Shown here one piece after another: positions 33,066-43,849 of a DNA stretch of 64,000 nt. Origin of the DNA: Cyrtodaria siliqua (Eukaryota; Mollusca; Bivalvia; Adapedonta; Hiatellidae); contig JAWPHD010005116.1 of the NCBI GenBank assembly GCA_037043455.1, positions 1 through 64,000 on the forward strand, given 5' to 3'. Each line of letters begins with the position of its first letter. Positions within the stretch are counted from its first letter, which is position 1. A program made the position numbers and the translations under genes. The notes under the pieces are model-generated. The model had not been told where the DNA came from, ran no database searches, and worked only from the letters and a program-made list of their open reading frames with translations.

Positions 33066-33425
33066 TTGATAAAAAGCACATTTGAGGTATATTCGTGCTC
33101 AAATATCGTAATAATAAGAAAAAAACATTCTGTAAATAAACAGGTAAACCACAGCAATCACAAACAATGGCACAGTAGGTTCGCACTCTATCACAAACCG
33201 AAATATGAGCATACTGACAACGCCAATGAAATACATAACATAAAGAGTGGTGAAGATATGTGTTGTTCTAAAGATATAAACAAAACTAAATTAAAAACAA
33301 CGCAGGATGTAACCATACTTGTACCGAACAATCACAACAGTTGCATGCACGGGGAAAACGAATCTATAGTACGATCAAGAACCCCTTGGGACGAAAGTTC
33401 ATGCATCAACCTCCCTCAGCCGTAA
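33066..33425 (+). CDS. unrecognised coding-like ORF or orphan exon
   Basis: Open for ~119 codons with no good ATG at its start; the first codon is TTG. It may be an exon entered at the AG near 33140 (tgtaaataaacag). The product is hydrophilic, rich in His, Asn, Lys and Ser: HSNHKQWHSRFALYHKPKYE, later SGEDMCCSKD and SIVRSRTPWDESSCINLPQP, then stop. No membrane segment or known motif. A related but interrupted stretch lies at 19424-19512, so it may be a duplicated terminal exon, a processed fragment or part of an unknown element. No neighbour helps assign function. Confidence 0.3.
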   Translation: MIKSTFEVYSCSNIVIIRKKHSVNKQVNHSNHKQWHSRFALYHKPKYEHTDNANEIHNIKSGEDMCCSKDINKTKLKTTQDVTILVPNNHNSCMHGENESIVRSRTPWDESSCINLPQP

Positions 33426-33874
33426 AGTTACATGTTCTCACTGCTTTAAACTCTGATTACTTTGGCGACATGTTGTTGTATGTTTTATATATTTATTTCA
33501 TTTATTACATTAGTCAAAGCGAAAAATGTATGGGATATGATGTTATTACATTTCTTCTAAATATCTTGTCTAAATGCCATTTCTTTCATACGTATTTAAT
33601 TAAATGATATACTGTAGCAGTATGTACCAAAATAGTAATTTATATTTGTCTTAAATGCTCATTTCACTGAAATCTAGATAGGTTTGTCGATGTATACGTT
33701 ATAAGCGGAAAACCCTCACCCTAGCCCCATTGTACCGTTACGCGCTGGTTTGTTGAAGTTATACACTAGTTTGACGTTGGTATTTTTGCTATTTATAACA
33801 CTCATTATCAATAAAGCGGTGCAATTAAAATTTTCAGATATGAAAAAATAAACTTAAAATTGTGTACTATTGAT

Positions 33875-34025
33875 TTTATGAATATTGAGTTCTTCGCAAC
33901 CCGGGGCTAGAGGGCGTGAGCGGTAGCTAGCATATTTCACTACCGCTCATGAACAGTCTCAATCAAACCGAGACTGCAATATTTCGTATGTGTCGTGCTC
34001 GGCCGTTTCCAAAGGTCCATTATCA
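33875..34025 (+). repeat. dispersed palindromic repeat, copy 2
   Basis: 'ttgagttcttcgcaacccgg', then a clean palindrome 'gagcggtagctagca..' / '..ttcactaccgctc', then 'gtctcaatcaaaccgagact' and 'cggccgtttccaaaggtcc'. The fullest copy with 58555-58705 (inverted). Confidence 0.8.
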
Positions 34026-34577
34026 TACTCTTCTTTTAATATACCAATGTCTTAATGTACCAATGAGGTTAGTATAACATTGCTGTTTATAATTCCATAC
34101 TATTTTGAACATCAAGCATAGACCTTTTCAATGGCCACATGTTAAAGAAGGTCACGTTGTGCCATTTTTTCCTACTTGAAATGTTCGTTACCTTATGCCA
34201 GTGGGTATTACAGAGGTCTTTATTCAGATGTGTCTATTCCAGCACCTAAAATACTTTCTCTATGATAAAAACACATAAATAGTTTTTGTAAAAAATGGTT
34301 TGCTATTTAAAATATATACCTATGTTTCAGAAATAAGCATAGAAATTTTAACTTTTTATCTTGTCTTTTACAAAACTTAACAATAGCTATGGAAGCTATG
34401 GAATCCTATCTTGATATTGCTAATACAAGTGCATAGCTGCAATTGTTGTCATCTTAAACATTAAGATGAGTAAAATACAAACTCAGTTATATGCGGCAAT
34501 CAGCATTTTGCAAAATTTTCTATTCTAACGTTGTAGAAGCATCTGCAGCGTCAGATGTCAAATGGTAACAAACCTTT
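34026..34577. other. no gene recognised
   Basis: AT-rich, contains the first of several GTAACAAACCTTTCA-like motifs at 34564. Confidence 0.4.
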
Positions 34578-34646
34578 CAATTTTGACATTGTTAGTTATC
34601 CCCATTTGCATGGGATGGGGATATTCCCCGAGCAACGTCTTATGGG

Positions 34647-35096
34647 GTGTACGTGTATCAACTTATTCGTTTTTCAAGAGCTTGTACTCGAGGTGAAGAC
34701 TTTGATATTCGTAATCTTTGTATAACTAAAAAGCTACTCAATCAGGGTTACCGTTACCATGAACTTCGTAAAACCTTTGCAAACTTTTATTATCGTAACC
34801 CTGATCTTCTTTCCAAATATAATAGGAATTTAAGGACTCTTCCGCGACAAGGACTATCACAACCTGACTTCTATGGTGATGTGATTTATAAACTTCGTAA
34901 GATTCTTGGTCATGATCACTTTCCTAATATCTTTGTTAAAGTTGTTAAAAAATGTATCAAGAGAGGTTATGACCCTATCATTTTGCAACGTACTGCATGC
35001 TTGGTGGTGGACCCTTTTACAGTTCGCCACTATGCTTTCCTCTTTAATTGTACGATGACCGGACAGGCTGTGGACCCTATGATGACACCTACCTAA
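34647..35096 (+). pseudogene. PLE protein, C-terminal 149 residues
   Basis: Contains the post-catalytic C-terminal part of the PLE protein: YQLIRFSRACTRGEDFDIRN, KKLLNQGYRYHELRKTF, PDFYGDVIYKLRKILGHDH, GYDPIILQRTACLVVDPF, ending MMTPT and TAA. The RT catalytic core is absent through truncation. Intact frame and few changes relative to the other copies suggest a fairly recent insertion. No GIY-YIG nuclease follows, unlike canonical Penelope elements. Confidence 0.8.
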
Positions 35097-35122
35097 AGTA
35101 CATTGGGACGGTGGCGTTTGAT
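35079..35122 (+). promoter_or_regulatory. SECIS-like hairpin, copy with mutations
   Basis: Same 44-bp layout as 48314-48357: AUGA at 35079-35082, a helix strand, an A-rich loop overlapping the stop codon, the return strand GGTGGCGT, then TGAT at 35119-35122. One helix pair is lost (ACACC instead of ACGCC) and the small apical stem is disrupted, so this copy is probably inactive. Confidence 0.5.
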
Positions 35123-35610
35123 GTTTGTCTATGATCTTTCTTGGCGTGCCTTTAATGGTTTATTCTTTTATTGCTCTGGCTTCTTCCAAGTCATTGAACA
35201 CCTTCATTGTGACTTTTTAAGCTATTGTCTTTTTGTATTTTATTTACACGAGCATATTTGTGTTTTACTTATATTGCCTATTGATGCTGCCTTGTCGGTT
35301 AGAGATTAGATCATGGCGGGGATTTCTTTATTTACACATTCCTGTTTTAATGGGATTACAGTAGGGTAAGTGTGAGGTTTGGTGCACCCTAGAAGTGGTT
35401 TAAACCCCCAGTGGCCTACTTTGTCACTGACCGTTCCAAGGCGGTAGCCTATTGTCAACCCTTTTGTGTTTGTGATGTCGTTTGCATTTATTATTACTTT
35501 TGCCTTCTTGTTTGTCTGTTTGCGTGTTCGTGTCTGTGTTTTGTCGTTGACTGTCCTCCTTGAATGCTACTTTCCCTGTCCGATCTTTTTATTTTTCTTT
35601 TCCTTTTTGT

Positions 35611-37480
35611 ATCTTCGGGGGAATGCAATCATAATGTTTTATAATTATTTCTATGTAAATATAAGAACTCAAGAAATTAACAGTAACTTTACGCAACAAT
35701 TTTAAAACAATTAACATGCAATAAAATAGATTCTAATTATATCATATTTGTACAATCCGAAGCGTGTAAAGGAAGTCCAAATAATCTATAGATGTCAACT
35801 CTAAACAATAAAACGTCACGCGATAGTTGGAAGAGGTTATCATTCATTATATGCATCAGAGTCCGAGGTTACTGTGAACGTTGTATTACTGTAGAAACAT
35901 TGACAGAGAAAGAAAATAAAACACCTAGCGTAGAAACTGAGTATATGAATTTTTCATAGTTAACGGAATCAAATGAAATTAAAATCAAACCTGACATTTT
36001 TCTTTGAGTGACAAACGTATAGCACATTAATAATTGTTTGCAGCATAATATTTGAATACATGGTATGTAGGGATGATTCTTGAGAAGAATAATGACAAGG
36101 AGAGCTATGCAGAGATAACAAACATGTTCAGCGTCCTAAAATGTTGACACCTTTGGGTTGCTATAAGTGATAATCTGTCCACAATTAAAGAGCCCCAACC
36201 AACAGGGAAGTCTCAGCGAATGTATAAAATGTGTGAAATAGATGAGCAAAACATTGAACATCTGTTTCATATGAAGTCACGATAAACTGTCTGTAGGACT
36301 TGAGACTGGTGTTTATAACGAACCTTTCAGTTGTTTTGTTCAAAATTCTAAATCATTAAATAATTATAGTCATTAAAACAATGTGTTCTTCCATGTGTAA
36401 TTGTCACACTAGAAATATACCATAACTGTGTTGCTGCTATTTGAATAACAATATTCAAAGGATTGTTTTAAAAGTACTAGCTACACCACAGTATTTTATT
36501 CTTTTGTTCATTTGTTTAATCTAATATATATGATCATGTATTACGTTTTCATTCTAATGATTTTGAGTGATATTTTTTAATATATTATAATAACGAACAT
36601 TCAAATAAAATACAGAATATTGATGCTTCAAAAACACTAGCATATAGATATTATATCTGTATTGTCATATAAAAGCACACGCTCATTTGATATGGAAAAC
36701 AACTTTGCCAGATTCAATGAAACGTTCGTTACCGCACATGGTAACACACCTTTCATTTAGCTGTTTGAAAATTTAGTTAGTAAATACTGATCTTAGTTAA
36801 TTCCAATCTATATAGAGTTTCAAAACAACCTACACACACGTATTCATATGACTTTGTTTGTTTGTTTGTTTGTTTGTTTGTATGTTTGTTTGTATGGTGT
36901 TTTATGTCATTTACAACACAAGACCACCCAATATTCCTGGACAGAACCTGTACTGTATTACAAACACGTCTTGGTTATATAATGGAAACACGACTTTAGC
37001 TCTGAAAGATCTTACCCATAACATGACATGTCATAGATTATTAAAACTGATATAAAAAAAGAAAAGAACCATACTGGTAGATAACATATATTTTTGTTGT
37101 TTTGGTAACTACGTACATTGGGGTTTTAATTAACAACGAAAGTAATTATGTTTAGATCCCTTATTAATTCTGTCAACATATTTATTTCCATGAAGATTCG
37201 TTACCAAGAGTAACAAACCTTTCAATATTTTACGCATGATATGACAGTGGGTGGTAACACAAACATTATTATATCTTTCACTGACCTAAATTGGATGTTT
37301 AAGATCAAAAAGAATTTTAAAAATCACTTTACTAATTGCAAAAACATATAATAGCCATCAAACAACATTCATCTATGGAATCGGACATGAAAATAAATTA
37401 ATCTGTTCACACCTCCGTAGTGTAGCATGTCTGATGACTTCATCAGCCAGCTGACGTCATGTGTCAAACGTTAAGACGTT
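35611..37480. other. AT-rich, no gene; contains (TTTG)n
   Basis: No coding signal. A TTTG/TATG microsatellite lies at 36854-36897. GTAACACACCTTTCA-type motifs occur near 36312, 36740 and 37211. Confidence 0.5.
36854..36897 (+). repeat. (TTTG)n microsatellite
   Basis: About ten TTTG units with two TATG interruptions. Confidence 0.95.
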
Positions 37481-37489
37481 TACAATGGG

Positions 37490-38428
37490 TGTCAGTCACA
37501 TGGCAAGGCGCTTAAGGCATTAAACACTCTATTATTTAACTGTAAAAAAATTCGTTTAAAGCCAAAACTACTATGTCAGTTGTTTGATGCGTTCGTTGGT
37601 TCTATTTTAAATTATGCAAGCGAAATCTGGGGGTATACAAGGTCGAAAGTTATAGAGCGAATACATTTAAAATTCTGTAAACGTTTATTGAATGTTAAAA
37701 TGAATACATGTACTGTGGGTGTTTACGGAGAGCTGGGTAGATATCCCTTATATATATCACGATATGCAAGGATAATAAGTTATTGGTGTAAAATTATTAA
37801 TACTGATAATATAATAATAAAAAAAGTATACGAACAAGGGCTAAATGATTGTAATAAAGGATGTAAGAACTGGGTATCAAACGTTAAAACCATGTTAAAT
37901 AATTACGGATTTACCAATATATTTGAGAACAATCATTTTGTAAACTCCAAAGTATTTCCAAATATTTTTAAGCAAAAAGTTATTGATAATTTTATTCAGG
38001 AATGGTTTAGTTCTATAGAAAATAGTACAGTTCTTGAAAACTATAGCTTAGTAAAAATGCAATTTGACTATGAAAACTATCTTGATATATTACCTTGTAA
38101 TTTGAGATTGTTTTATACTAGACTAAGACTTTCTGTTCATCCTCTTAGAATTCAAACTGGGCGTTATGATAGAAATAGAATATCAAAAAATGAAAGATAT
38201 TGCCTTTGTTGTAATTCAGGCGATATAGAAGATGAGTTTCACTTTATATGTATATGTCCATGTTTTGTAGATTTGCGTAAGCAGTATTTGAAAAAGTATT
38301 ATTACCAAAGACCATCAATGTTCAAGTTTTTAGATTTGATTAGCTCTCATAATAAAACTGTATTATATAAAATTTCAAAATATACCAAGGAAGCCTTAGA
38401 AATAAGAAAATCAATTTTAAATGTTTAA
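37490..38428 (+). pseudogene. LINE ORF2 C-terminal domain
   Basis: The frame is open from about 37490 (GKALKALNTLLFNCKKIR) to the stop at 38426-38428, ~310 residues. Recognisable are the thumb-region signature LFDAFVGSILNYASEIWGY and the basic ERIHLKFCKRLLNVK; then a long helical region; then the terminal C-x2-C...D-E-F-H-F...C knuckle (YCLCCNSGDIEDEFHFICIC) and FVDLRKQYLKK. These belong to CR1/jockey-like LINEs. RT and endonuclease are missing, so the copy is dead on arrival, but the frame is undamaged, so insertion is recent. Confidence 0.85.
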
Positions 38429-38641
38429 GCATGTTGTTCATTCTCATTCTATTAAATTTCATAATCTTTAAGGAATATTGTATTACAAATGTGAACTAAA
38501 GTAATATAATTCAACATTTATTTGTAAAAGAAAATCTTTTATATCTATTACGTGACTATATGTTTAATGTATTTGTATGTAATGTTTGTATGATGATGTA
38601 CTATGTACAAATCTTAATAAAATATCTGTTCTGTTCTGTTC
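37490..38641 (+). mobile_element. 5'-truncated LINE
   Basis: Opens abruptly in the post-RT part of a LINE ORF2 and ends in a short 'ctgttctgttctgttc' tail at about 38625-38641, typical of non-LTR elements ending in a simple repeat. The flanking motif-rich DNA continues on the other side. Confidence 0.8.
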
Positions 38642-41600
38642 ACATGTAACTTGTGTACAATTAGCGTTAATTAAATATAGGTAACACATCTTTCATTATG
38701 AACCTTTCATTTTGCCCTTGCCAGCAGAGCTAGTTTTTACCATTAACTGATATATATCGAAGTATTGTGTTTTCTTGTTGACGAAGAAAATGTTAATGTA
38801 TAAACTATGTACTTTTCTAGTTATTATTGGATGGCTTTTAGTAATTGAAGTAACACACCTTTCAGCTTTAACTCTACCCAATGAACACGTCCTGTAAAGT
38901 TGGACATATTTATTTTCCTATATTCTCTCCGAATATAAGTGCATTTTATCTTTAAATAAATGCTTTTTTTTTACAATTATTAAGCTATAATTAAAGTGCA
39001 ATTTATAAAACGACAGTAACAAACCTTTCAAATAGGCACGTTTCGTGAGTTACAGGATTTGTTTACAGGTTCATAGTGAACTTTAATGTTAGTGAAGACA
39101 TATATATTGACTAATTGTTCATACAAATGTAGTGTTTTGCTTCATGACGTCTACTTAGGGTGTGTTAAGTGCCGAAGACACTCATAAAGAATGCAAATCT
39201 TTATTGAGAATGAGGGATAGTTTTTCGATGGTTTTGGTGACGTTTTAAAACTGTAACTTTTTCTTATGTTCTCGTAGTATATTCATTATTTAGACAAGAA
39301 TTAGCCATGTACGTAGCTACTATCTACATATAGACACTAACTGCCAAACAACAGAGAAAGTAACACATATATTTATAAGGTAAACATGTTGTAATCTTCA
39401 TATAATTCATTTGTGTTTCTTTCCTACTAAGATCGTAGCAAACTGTGTAATCTTACAAGGAAACAACGTATAACTAGAAAATATGCCCATGACACACATC
39501 TGCCCCGATTTCATGCTTCCAGTCACATAAAGAGGTTGTAGTTGAAGGTTAATCCATTTATCTATTTTTGATAGGAGCGTAGTGCTCTCATGAAATGATG
39601 TAACCTCTAAAGCTGTAATTGTGCGAGGAATCGACTAAACGAACAAAGTACTAACAGCTGGTCAATGTTATTTACAAATCATAACAAAGCCTGCAGCTGA
39701 TGTTTCGAACTAGAAGTTTCCAAAAATTCAGTCATTTTTAGTCAAATTTCATGTTAATTTTCGTTAAAATCTTGAAAACCAACGAATAGGAAAACATGCA
39801 TATTCCAAATGCTTACCTTCGGACATGGGCATTTCAGACTACTATAACCTTAAAGCATTTGTTTTTTAAATTGTATTACAGTTCTTTTTTATATTTATAT
39901 TTGAAGATCTTTGCTTCAAAACATCATTCTCTACTCTTATTCAAAAATACAGATGCAGCAAAATGAGGAAGCACATAAAGGTTCATTTCATAATGTTTTA
40001 TATCAAAGCAATCATTAGACTTGACATTAAAAAAAACATATTTGACGAAAATGTCAATATATTTGATACAGTTACAAAATGAAAGTGTTACGTTATAAGT
40101 TAAACAACTCTCGCATATGAACATTGGAAGCTATACGGCTTCAATGTAAACATCATATGTAAATTAGCAAATTGCAACAGTTAGGACAAGGTCAATAACA
40201 CTGACATACTTTTGGTATAAAAATGTTTCTCTCATGGTGTCTGTGAAATAGACTTAAACAAAAACTTCAATGTAAAACCTGAAGGTACGTACGGACGTAC
40301 GATCGGACACTTTCGTGGCGGGACACAGTAACATTGTACAAAATACTACATGTGTCTTTAAATTCAACGAAATAACTTCAGAAACAACATGTTCGATACC
40401 AGTGAAAGGGCTAGACGAACTATTTTTGTAAATGTGTATTCGTATGCCTGTCAAGGCTGGCGCTATGTTTGGTAGTGACGTCAAATACAGTAAGGCTACT
40501 CAGAATTATCTAGCGTGTGTTGCCATATCATATATATATATTATAATGAATGAAGTTATAGCTTATGAAGCGCGCAACATTTATTTTATTTCATCAACCA
40601 ATTTTATAACAAAAATATAATCGATTAAGTACTGCTGAAGTCTAAATAAAATATAATTTTACTTTATTTAATTAATCAGTGTATTACTGAATATATGTGT
40701 GTATTCGTATTCAAATGTGTCTCGTCAATAAACATTAATATGTACTTGAGTTACCATGAGCTGAGAACTTTAACAAACATTATTTCAAACAATTAATATA
40801 GAGGCGACCGTTAATTGTTTAGTATATACATTTTTTCATGAAATATGAAATATGTAGGGCAAATGGTTGAACTTAACAAAATAAATTAACCACCGACAGA
40901 ACATGGACGGAGGAATTGAATGGGCAAACGGTTGAGCGACACATTATATACCCTGACAATTTTGGTTAAGATTTTATAAAATGAATACAAAAGTTGGGTT
41001 TTTACCGACTGTGACTTTGAACATAAGGAACAGGTACGCTAAATGTTAATATTTACCTTATAAGAAAACGCTCTAATCTAAAAGAAACCATCACGTCTAC
41101 ATCGAAAAACTGGCGCTTAACTTCAACAAACTCTCGCTTCGATAAATGTTAACATCAGACAAAATATATATTTTGGCTTTCACATTTAGTTTTGAAGCCA
41201 ACTTCTAAAAGAAACATATTGAAATACAATTGTACTGATCCTACAAATGTATTTTGATGAAATATAAGGCAGTTTAGTTTTTATAAACAAGTTCTTACCG
41301 TATAAACCTACTGATAACATCAAATTCAGATTTCCACATCGTAAACTCCATGTGGCCACTTGAAAGTCGCGTGCATTGTGTAAATGTAAAACACAGACAG
41401 ACCGTGTAGTGTTATGGAGAATAAGTGATCATGATACTTTGCCAAATATGGGTTTCCACATCTACAAACCATCATTTGTCTGTCTACAAACTAGCGTGTT
41501 GATATCTACAAACTCAACTTCGATTCGCACTTTACCTACAATGAGTAGTAAGTAGTACTTGAACTTGAATTTGCGATAACAATGTGATTTGTGTGAATTT

Positions 41601-41849
41601 GTGTGAAGTTAAGAAATCCAGTACATGATATTCTGCTTACTATTTACAGAAACCTTCATAGTCTCCAAAAAGGTCACATATTGGGAAACAAGGTCCTTCT
41701 CCAGCACTGGTGAGGTTAAAATAAGCAATGTTCGTTAGCTCTGCAATCAAAGTATTGATATATAATGCAATTGGACGACAATAACTATATTGTTGGAATC
41801 TTTGTCTACTTACAATTTACGACACCTTAAGAAGGGAGTTCGGAGCCTC
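38642..41849. other. AT-rich, no gene recognised
   Basis: 3.2 kb without a supportable gene. GTAACACACCTTTCA-type motifs recur at about 38682, 38850 and 39016. Short frames near 39924-40124 and 40254-40484 have no protein-like pattern. Confidence 0.5.
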
Positions 41850-41997
41850 CATTCTCAACCCTTTTGTGTTTGTGATGTCTTATTTTTGGCCTTTTATTCA
41901 TCTTTTAATTTGTTCTATGTCTCTGTGTGTGTTTGTGGTTGACTGTCGTCCTTGAATGCTGCTTTTCCTGTTCAGTTTTTATATCTACAGTAGACTG
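41850..41997 (+). mobile_element. PLE 3' tail fragment
   Basis: 'ctcaacccttttgtgtttgt', 'gatgtcttatttttggcctt', 'gtggttgactgtcgtccttg' and 'aatgctgcttttcctgttca' follow the tail to its 3' end. Confidence 0.75.
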
Positions 41998-42374
41998 CCG
42001 CGGAAGCAGATTCGATGCGTGATTCGACGACTTTCAAAATTGATCTTATACAGGCAGTAAGTGCATTGTTATCTGCGTGTTCGCGCTTACATCTCATAAT
42101 TTTTTCAATGAACCCGCAAAATCAATAAGACAGGCATTACAATCAATATACGATGGAAGGCGATACTTATGACCTTTAACTGCCTGATCTTCTTATCGTC
42201 AGTGCCATCAATATTGCCAGTGAGTATCTGAGCGGCAATTTAGAATTATGACATTCTCAATCAGTGGGAATAGGTGTCTTGATTTCAAGATCATGAACTA
42301 TTCTATCATGATTCTAGTAGATTTGTAATACTTATAACATATAACGTTTATTTGTAACTGTTTTTGGACTCGAC

Positions 42375-42725
42375 TTATTTATCATCAACACCAGTTGTTA
42401 AATTTTTAATCATCTCTGGAATTTTGTCGATACTAAAATCGTTTATAGTATTTCTTATTCTTCTTAAAGTAACTTGTTTTGTTGCTACATGATCTTCATC
42501 AGTTGGATTAGCGACATTTGTAGTTCTCTTATTATCCATGTTAAGATCAGTTCTTAAAATATTTTTCTGGTGCTTACCCTTGTGAAGATAATTAACTAGG
42601 TGTTTCTGTTTTACATACTCAGAGAGCACAATACCAAACTGTGAAATATTAACACTGCCAGTACTAACTTCCTGTCCAAGGTCATGAAAATATCCCATTA
42701 TAATATAGATTATATTAAATTTCAC
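42375..42725 (-). pseudogene. Polinton-associated ORF with tail-fibre-like segment
   Basis: 116 residues, in the same direction as the ATPase and immediately after it. It contains LNMDNKRTTNVANPTDEDHV followed by ATK, which resembles the 'LNMNNHKITNVADPT..DDAATK' repeat of phage tail-fibre and trimeric adhesin stems. No transmembrane segment. A structural or host-contact role is conceivable but is inference from one motif. The upstream end merges into frame-broken ATPase sequence. Confidence 0.4.
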
Positions 42726-42729
42726 CTGT

Positions 42730-43359
42730 AAAGTTCCGCTTTTCTAACTTCCTAGGCTTGACCAAATACAGAAAGTCATAGTGCTTGTAAGTTGTTTCTT
42801 ATACTGATCTTTACTTACATCTTGTTCTCTAGAAAGCATGTTAATTTCATTTTTACTTGGAGTTGCAAAGAAGATATAATGAGAACAATTTAAGCGGATG
42901 TCTTTAGGAGTTTTGTAGTAAGATTGTGTTTAATAAATTGCACAACAGTTTTATGTATGCCTTGGATAAAATAATTAATAATATCATTTTGATTACGTTC
43001 ACAAACATAATCATCAAAAAACACACTATCTTTTGAGTATCAGAGTCTAGGTCATTCACAGGAATAACTTCGTCATTTGAACATTCTAATATATCTTCTA
43101 AGGAATCTTTATGCTGTTTTGCTATTTTTTCAAGTTTTTGTGACAAGATCTGATACATTGATTGTTTTAAATGTTTAGCAAATAAATAAATATTGTCATA
43201 GTATACTAACGCTTTTAGCAACATGTGAACTATTGTGTTTGTTTTACCGGAACCTGAATTATCACATATAAGCATCCTAAAACAACAGTCTGATCTGAAG
43301 TCGTATACCTGCTTAAAATTACTTTGTTCTACATTTAAATCATAGTTTGGTATTTCCAT
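42730..43359 (-). pseudogene. Polinton packaging ATPase (FtsK/A32-like), frameshifted
   Basis: Starts at an ATG at 43359 (MEIPNYDLN). A Walker A loop is visible as CDNSGSGKTNTI, at about residue 35, where FtsK/HerA-type packaging ATPases have G-x4-GK-T/S. After ~120 residues the frame shifts; in another frame follow a Walker B-like FDDYV, then ERNQNDIINYFIQGIHK, and later PKDIRLNCSHYIFFATPSK, all characteristic of Polinton and virophage ATPases. The family pumps element DNA into capsids. Stops and shifts make this copy inactive. It is divergently oriented to the plus-strand genes, as in many Polintons. Confidence 0.8.
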
Positions 43360-43399
43360 ATAATATATAGCAGATTAATTATTATTATCTAATTATTAT

Positions 43400-43845
43400 G
43401 ATATATATCTAACGTTTATTGCGGAAAAAATAAAAAAAATATTTGGAAAAACATTAGGAACGGAAGAATGTTTTAAAACTGGTCAAGTCAGATATTTTGA
43501 TTTGGTTCAAGTAGTTAAGGATGTACAAAACCCAAAAGAAGCAAATTCACGAAAGAAAACAAAAATACCAGGCAGTCTTTCAACTTTAGAAAAATAGCAA
43601 TGAAATTTATCTTGGAGGATTAAATATAGAACGTAGAAATATCGGTGTTAAATTAAAAACTCTAAAAAAAACTCTAAAAAAACAAATAGGGAAATAACAT
43701 GGCTAAAAACAGACTTGTATAAATAGGAGAAGAATAAAAAAAGGCAACAGCTAATATTGCTTCAATAGAAAAGAGGAATTCAGCTTCTAAAATAAAAGCT
43801 AGACATATTGCTGAACTTAAGTTGAAGAAAAACTTACAGACACCA
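43400..43845 (+). pseudogene. Polinton-associated ORF remnant
   Basis: Readable across several frames: KIFGKTLGTEECFKTGQVRY, then FDLVQVVKDVQNPKE, and later a Lys/Ala-rich helix (NIASIEKRNSASKIKARHIA). A plus-strand protein rich in Lys, with no motif I recognise, cut off by the PLE insertion at ~43845. Confidence 0.35.
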
Positions 43846-43849
43846 TATC

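Larger units (their letters stand above)
34578..35610 (+). mobile_element. 5'-truncated PLE with complete 3' tail
   Basis: Starts inside the coding region (FDIVSYP, equivalent to FDIANYP in the minus copy at 50521-51855) and runs through the ORF end and the ~510-bp tail to its usual 3' end at ~35600. A sharp 5' truncation fits target-primed reverse transcription. Confidence 0.8.

Noticed and set aside
36858..37055. ORF starting with Phe/Val/Cys repeats
   Set aside because: Its start is translation of the TTTG microsatellite.
37430..37480. Hammerhead ribozyme from CTGATGA
   Set aside because: No GAAA box or closing stems follow; the word is part of a small palindrome. A similar search around 27530 also failed.
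37490..38428. Host zinc-finger gene from the terminal Cys/His motif
   Set aside because: The knuckle plus preceding thumb motif is a LINE ORF2 C-terminus, and the copy ends in a typical LINE simple-repeat tail.
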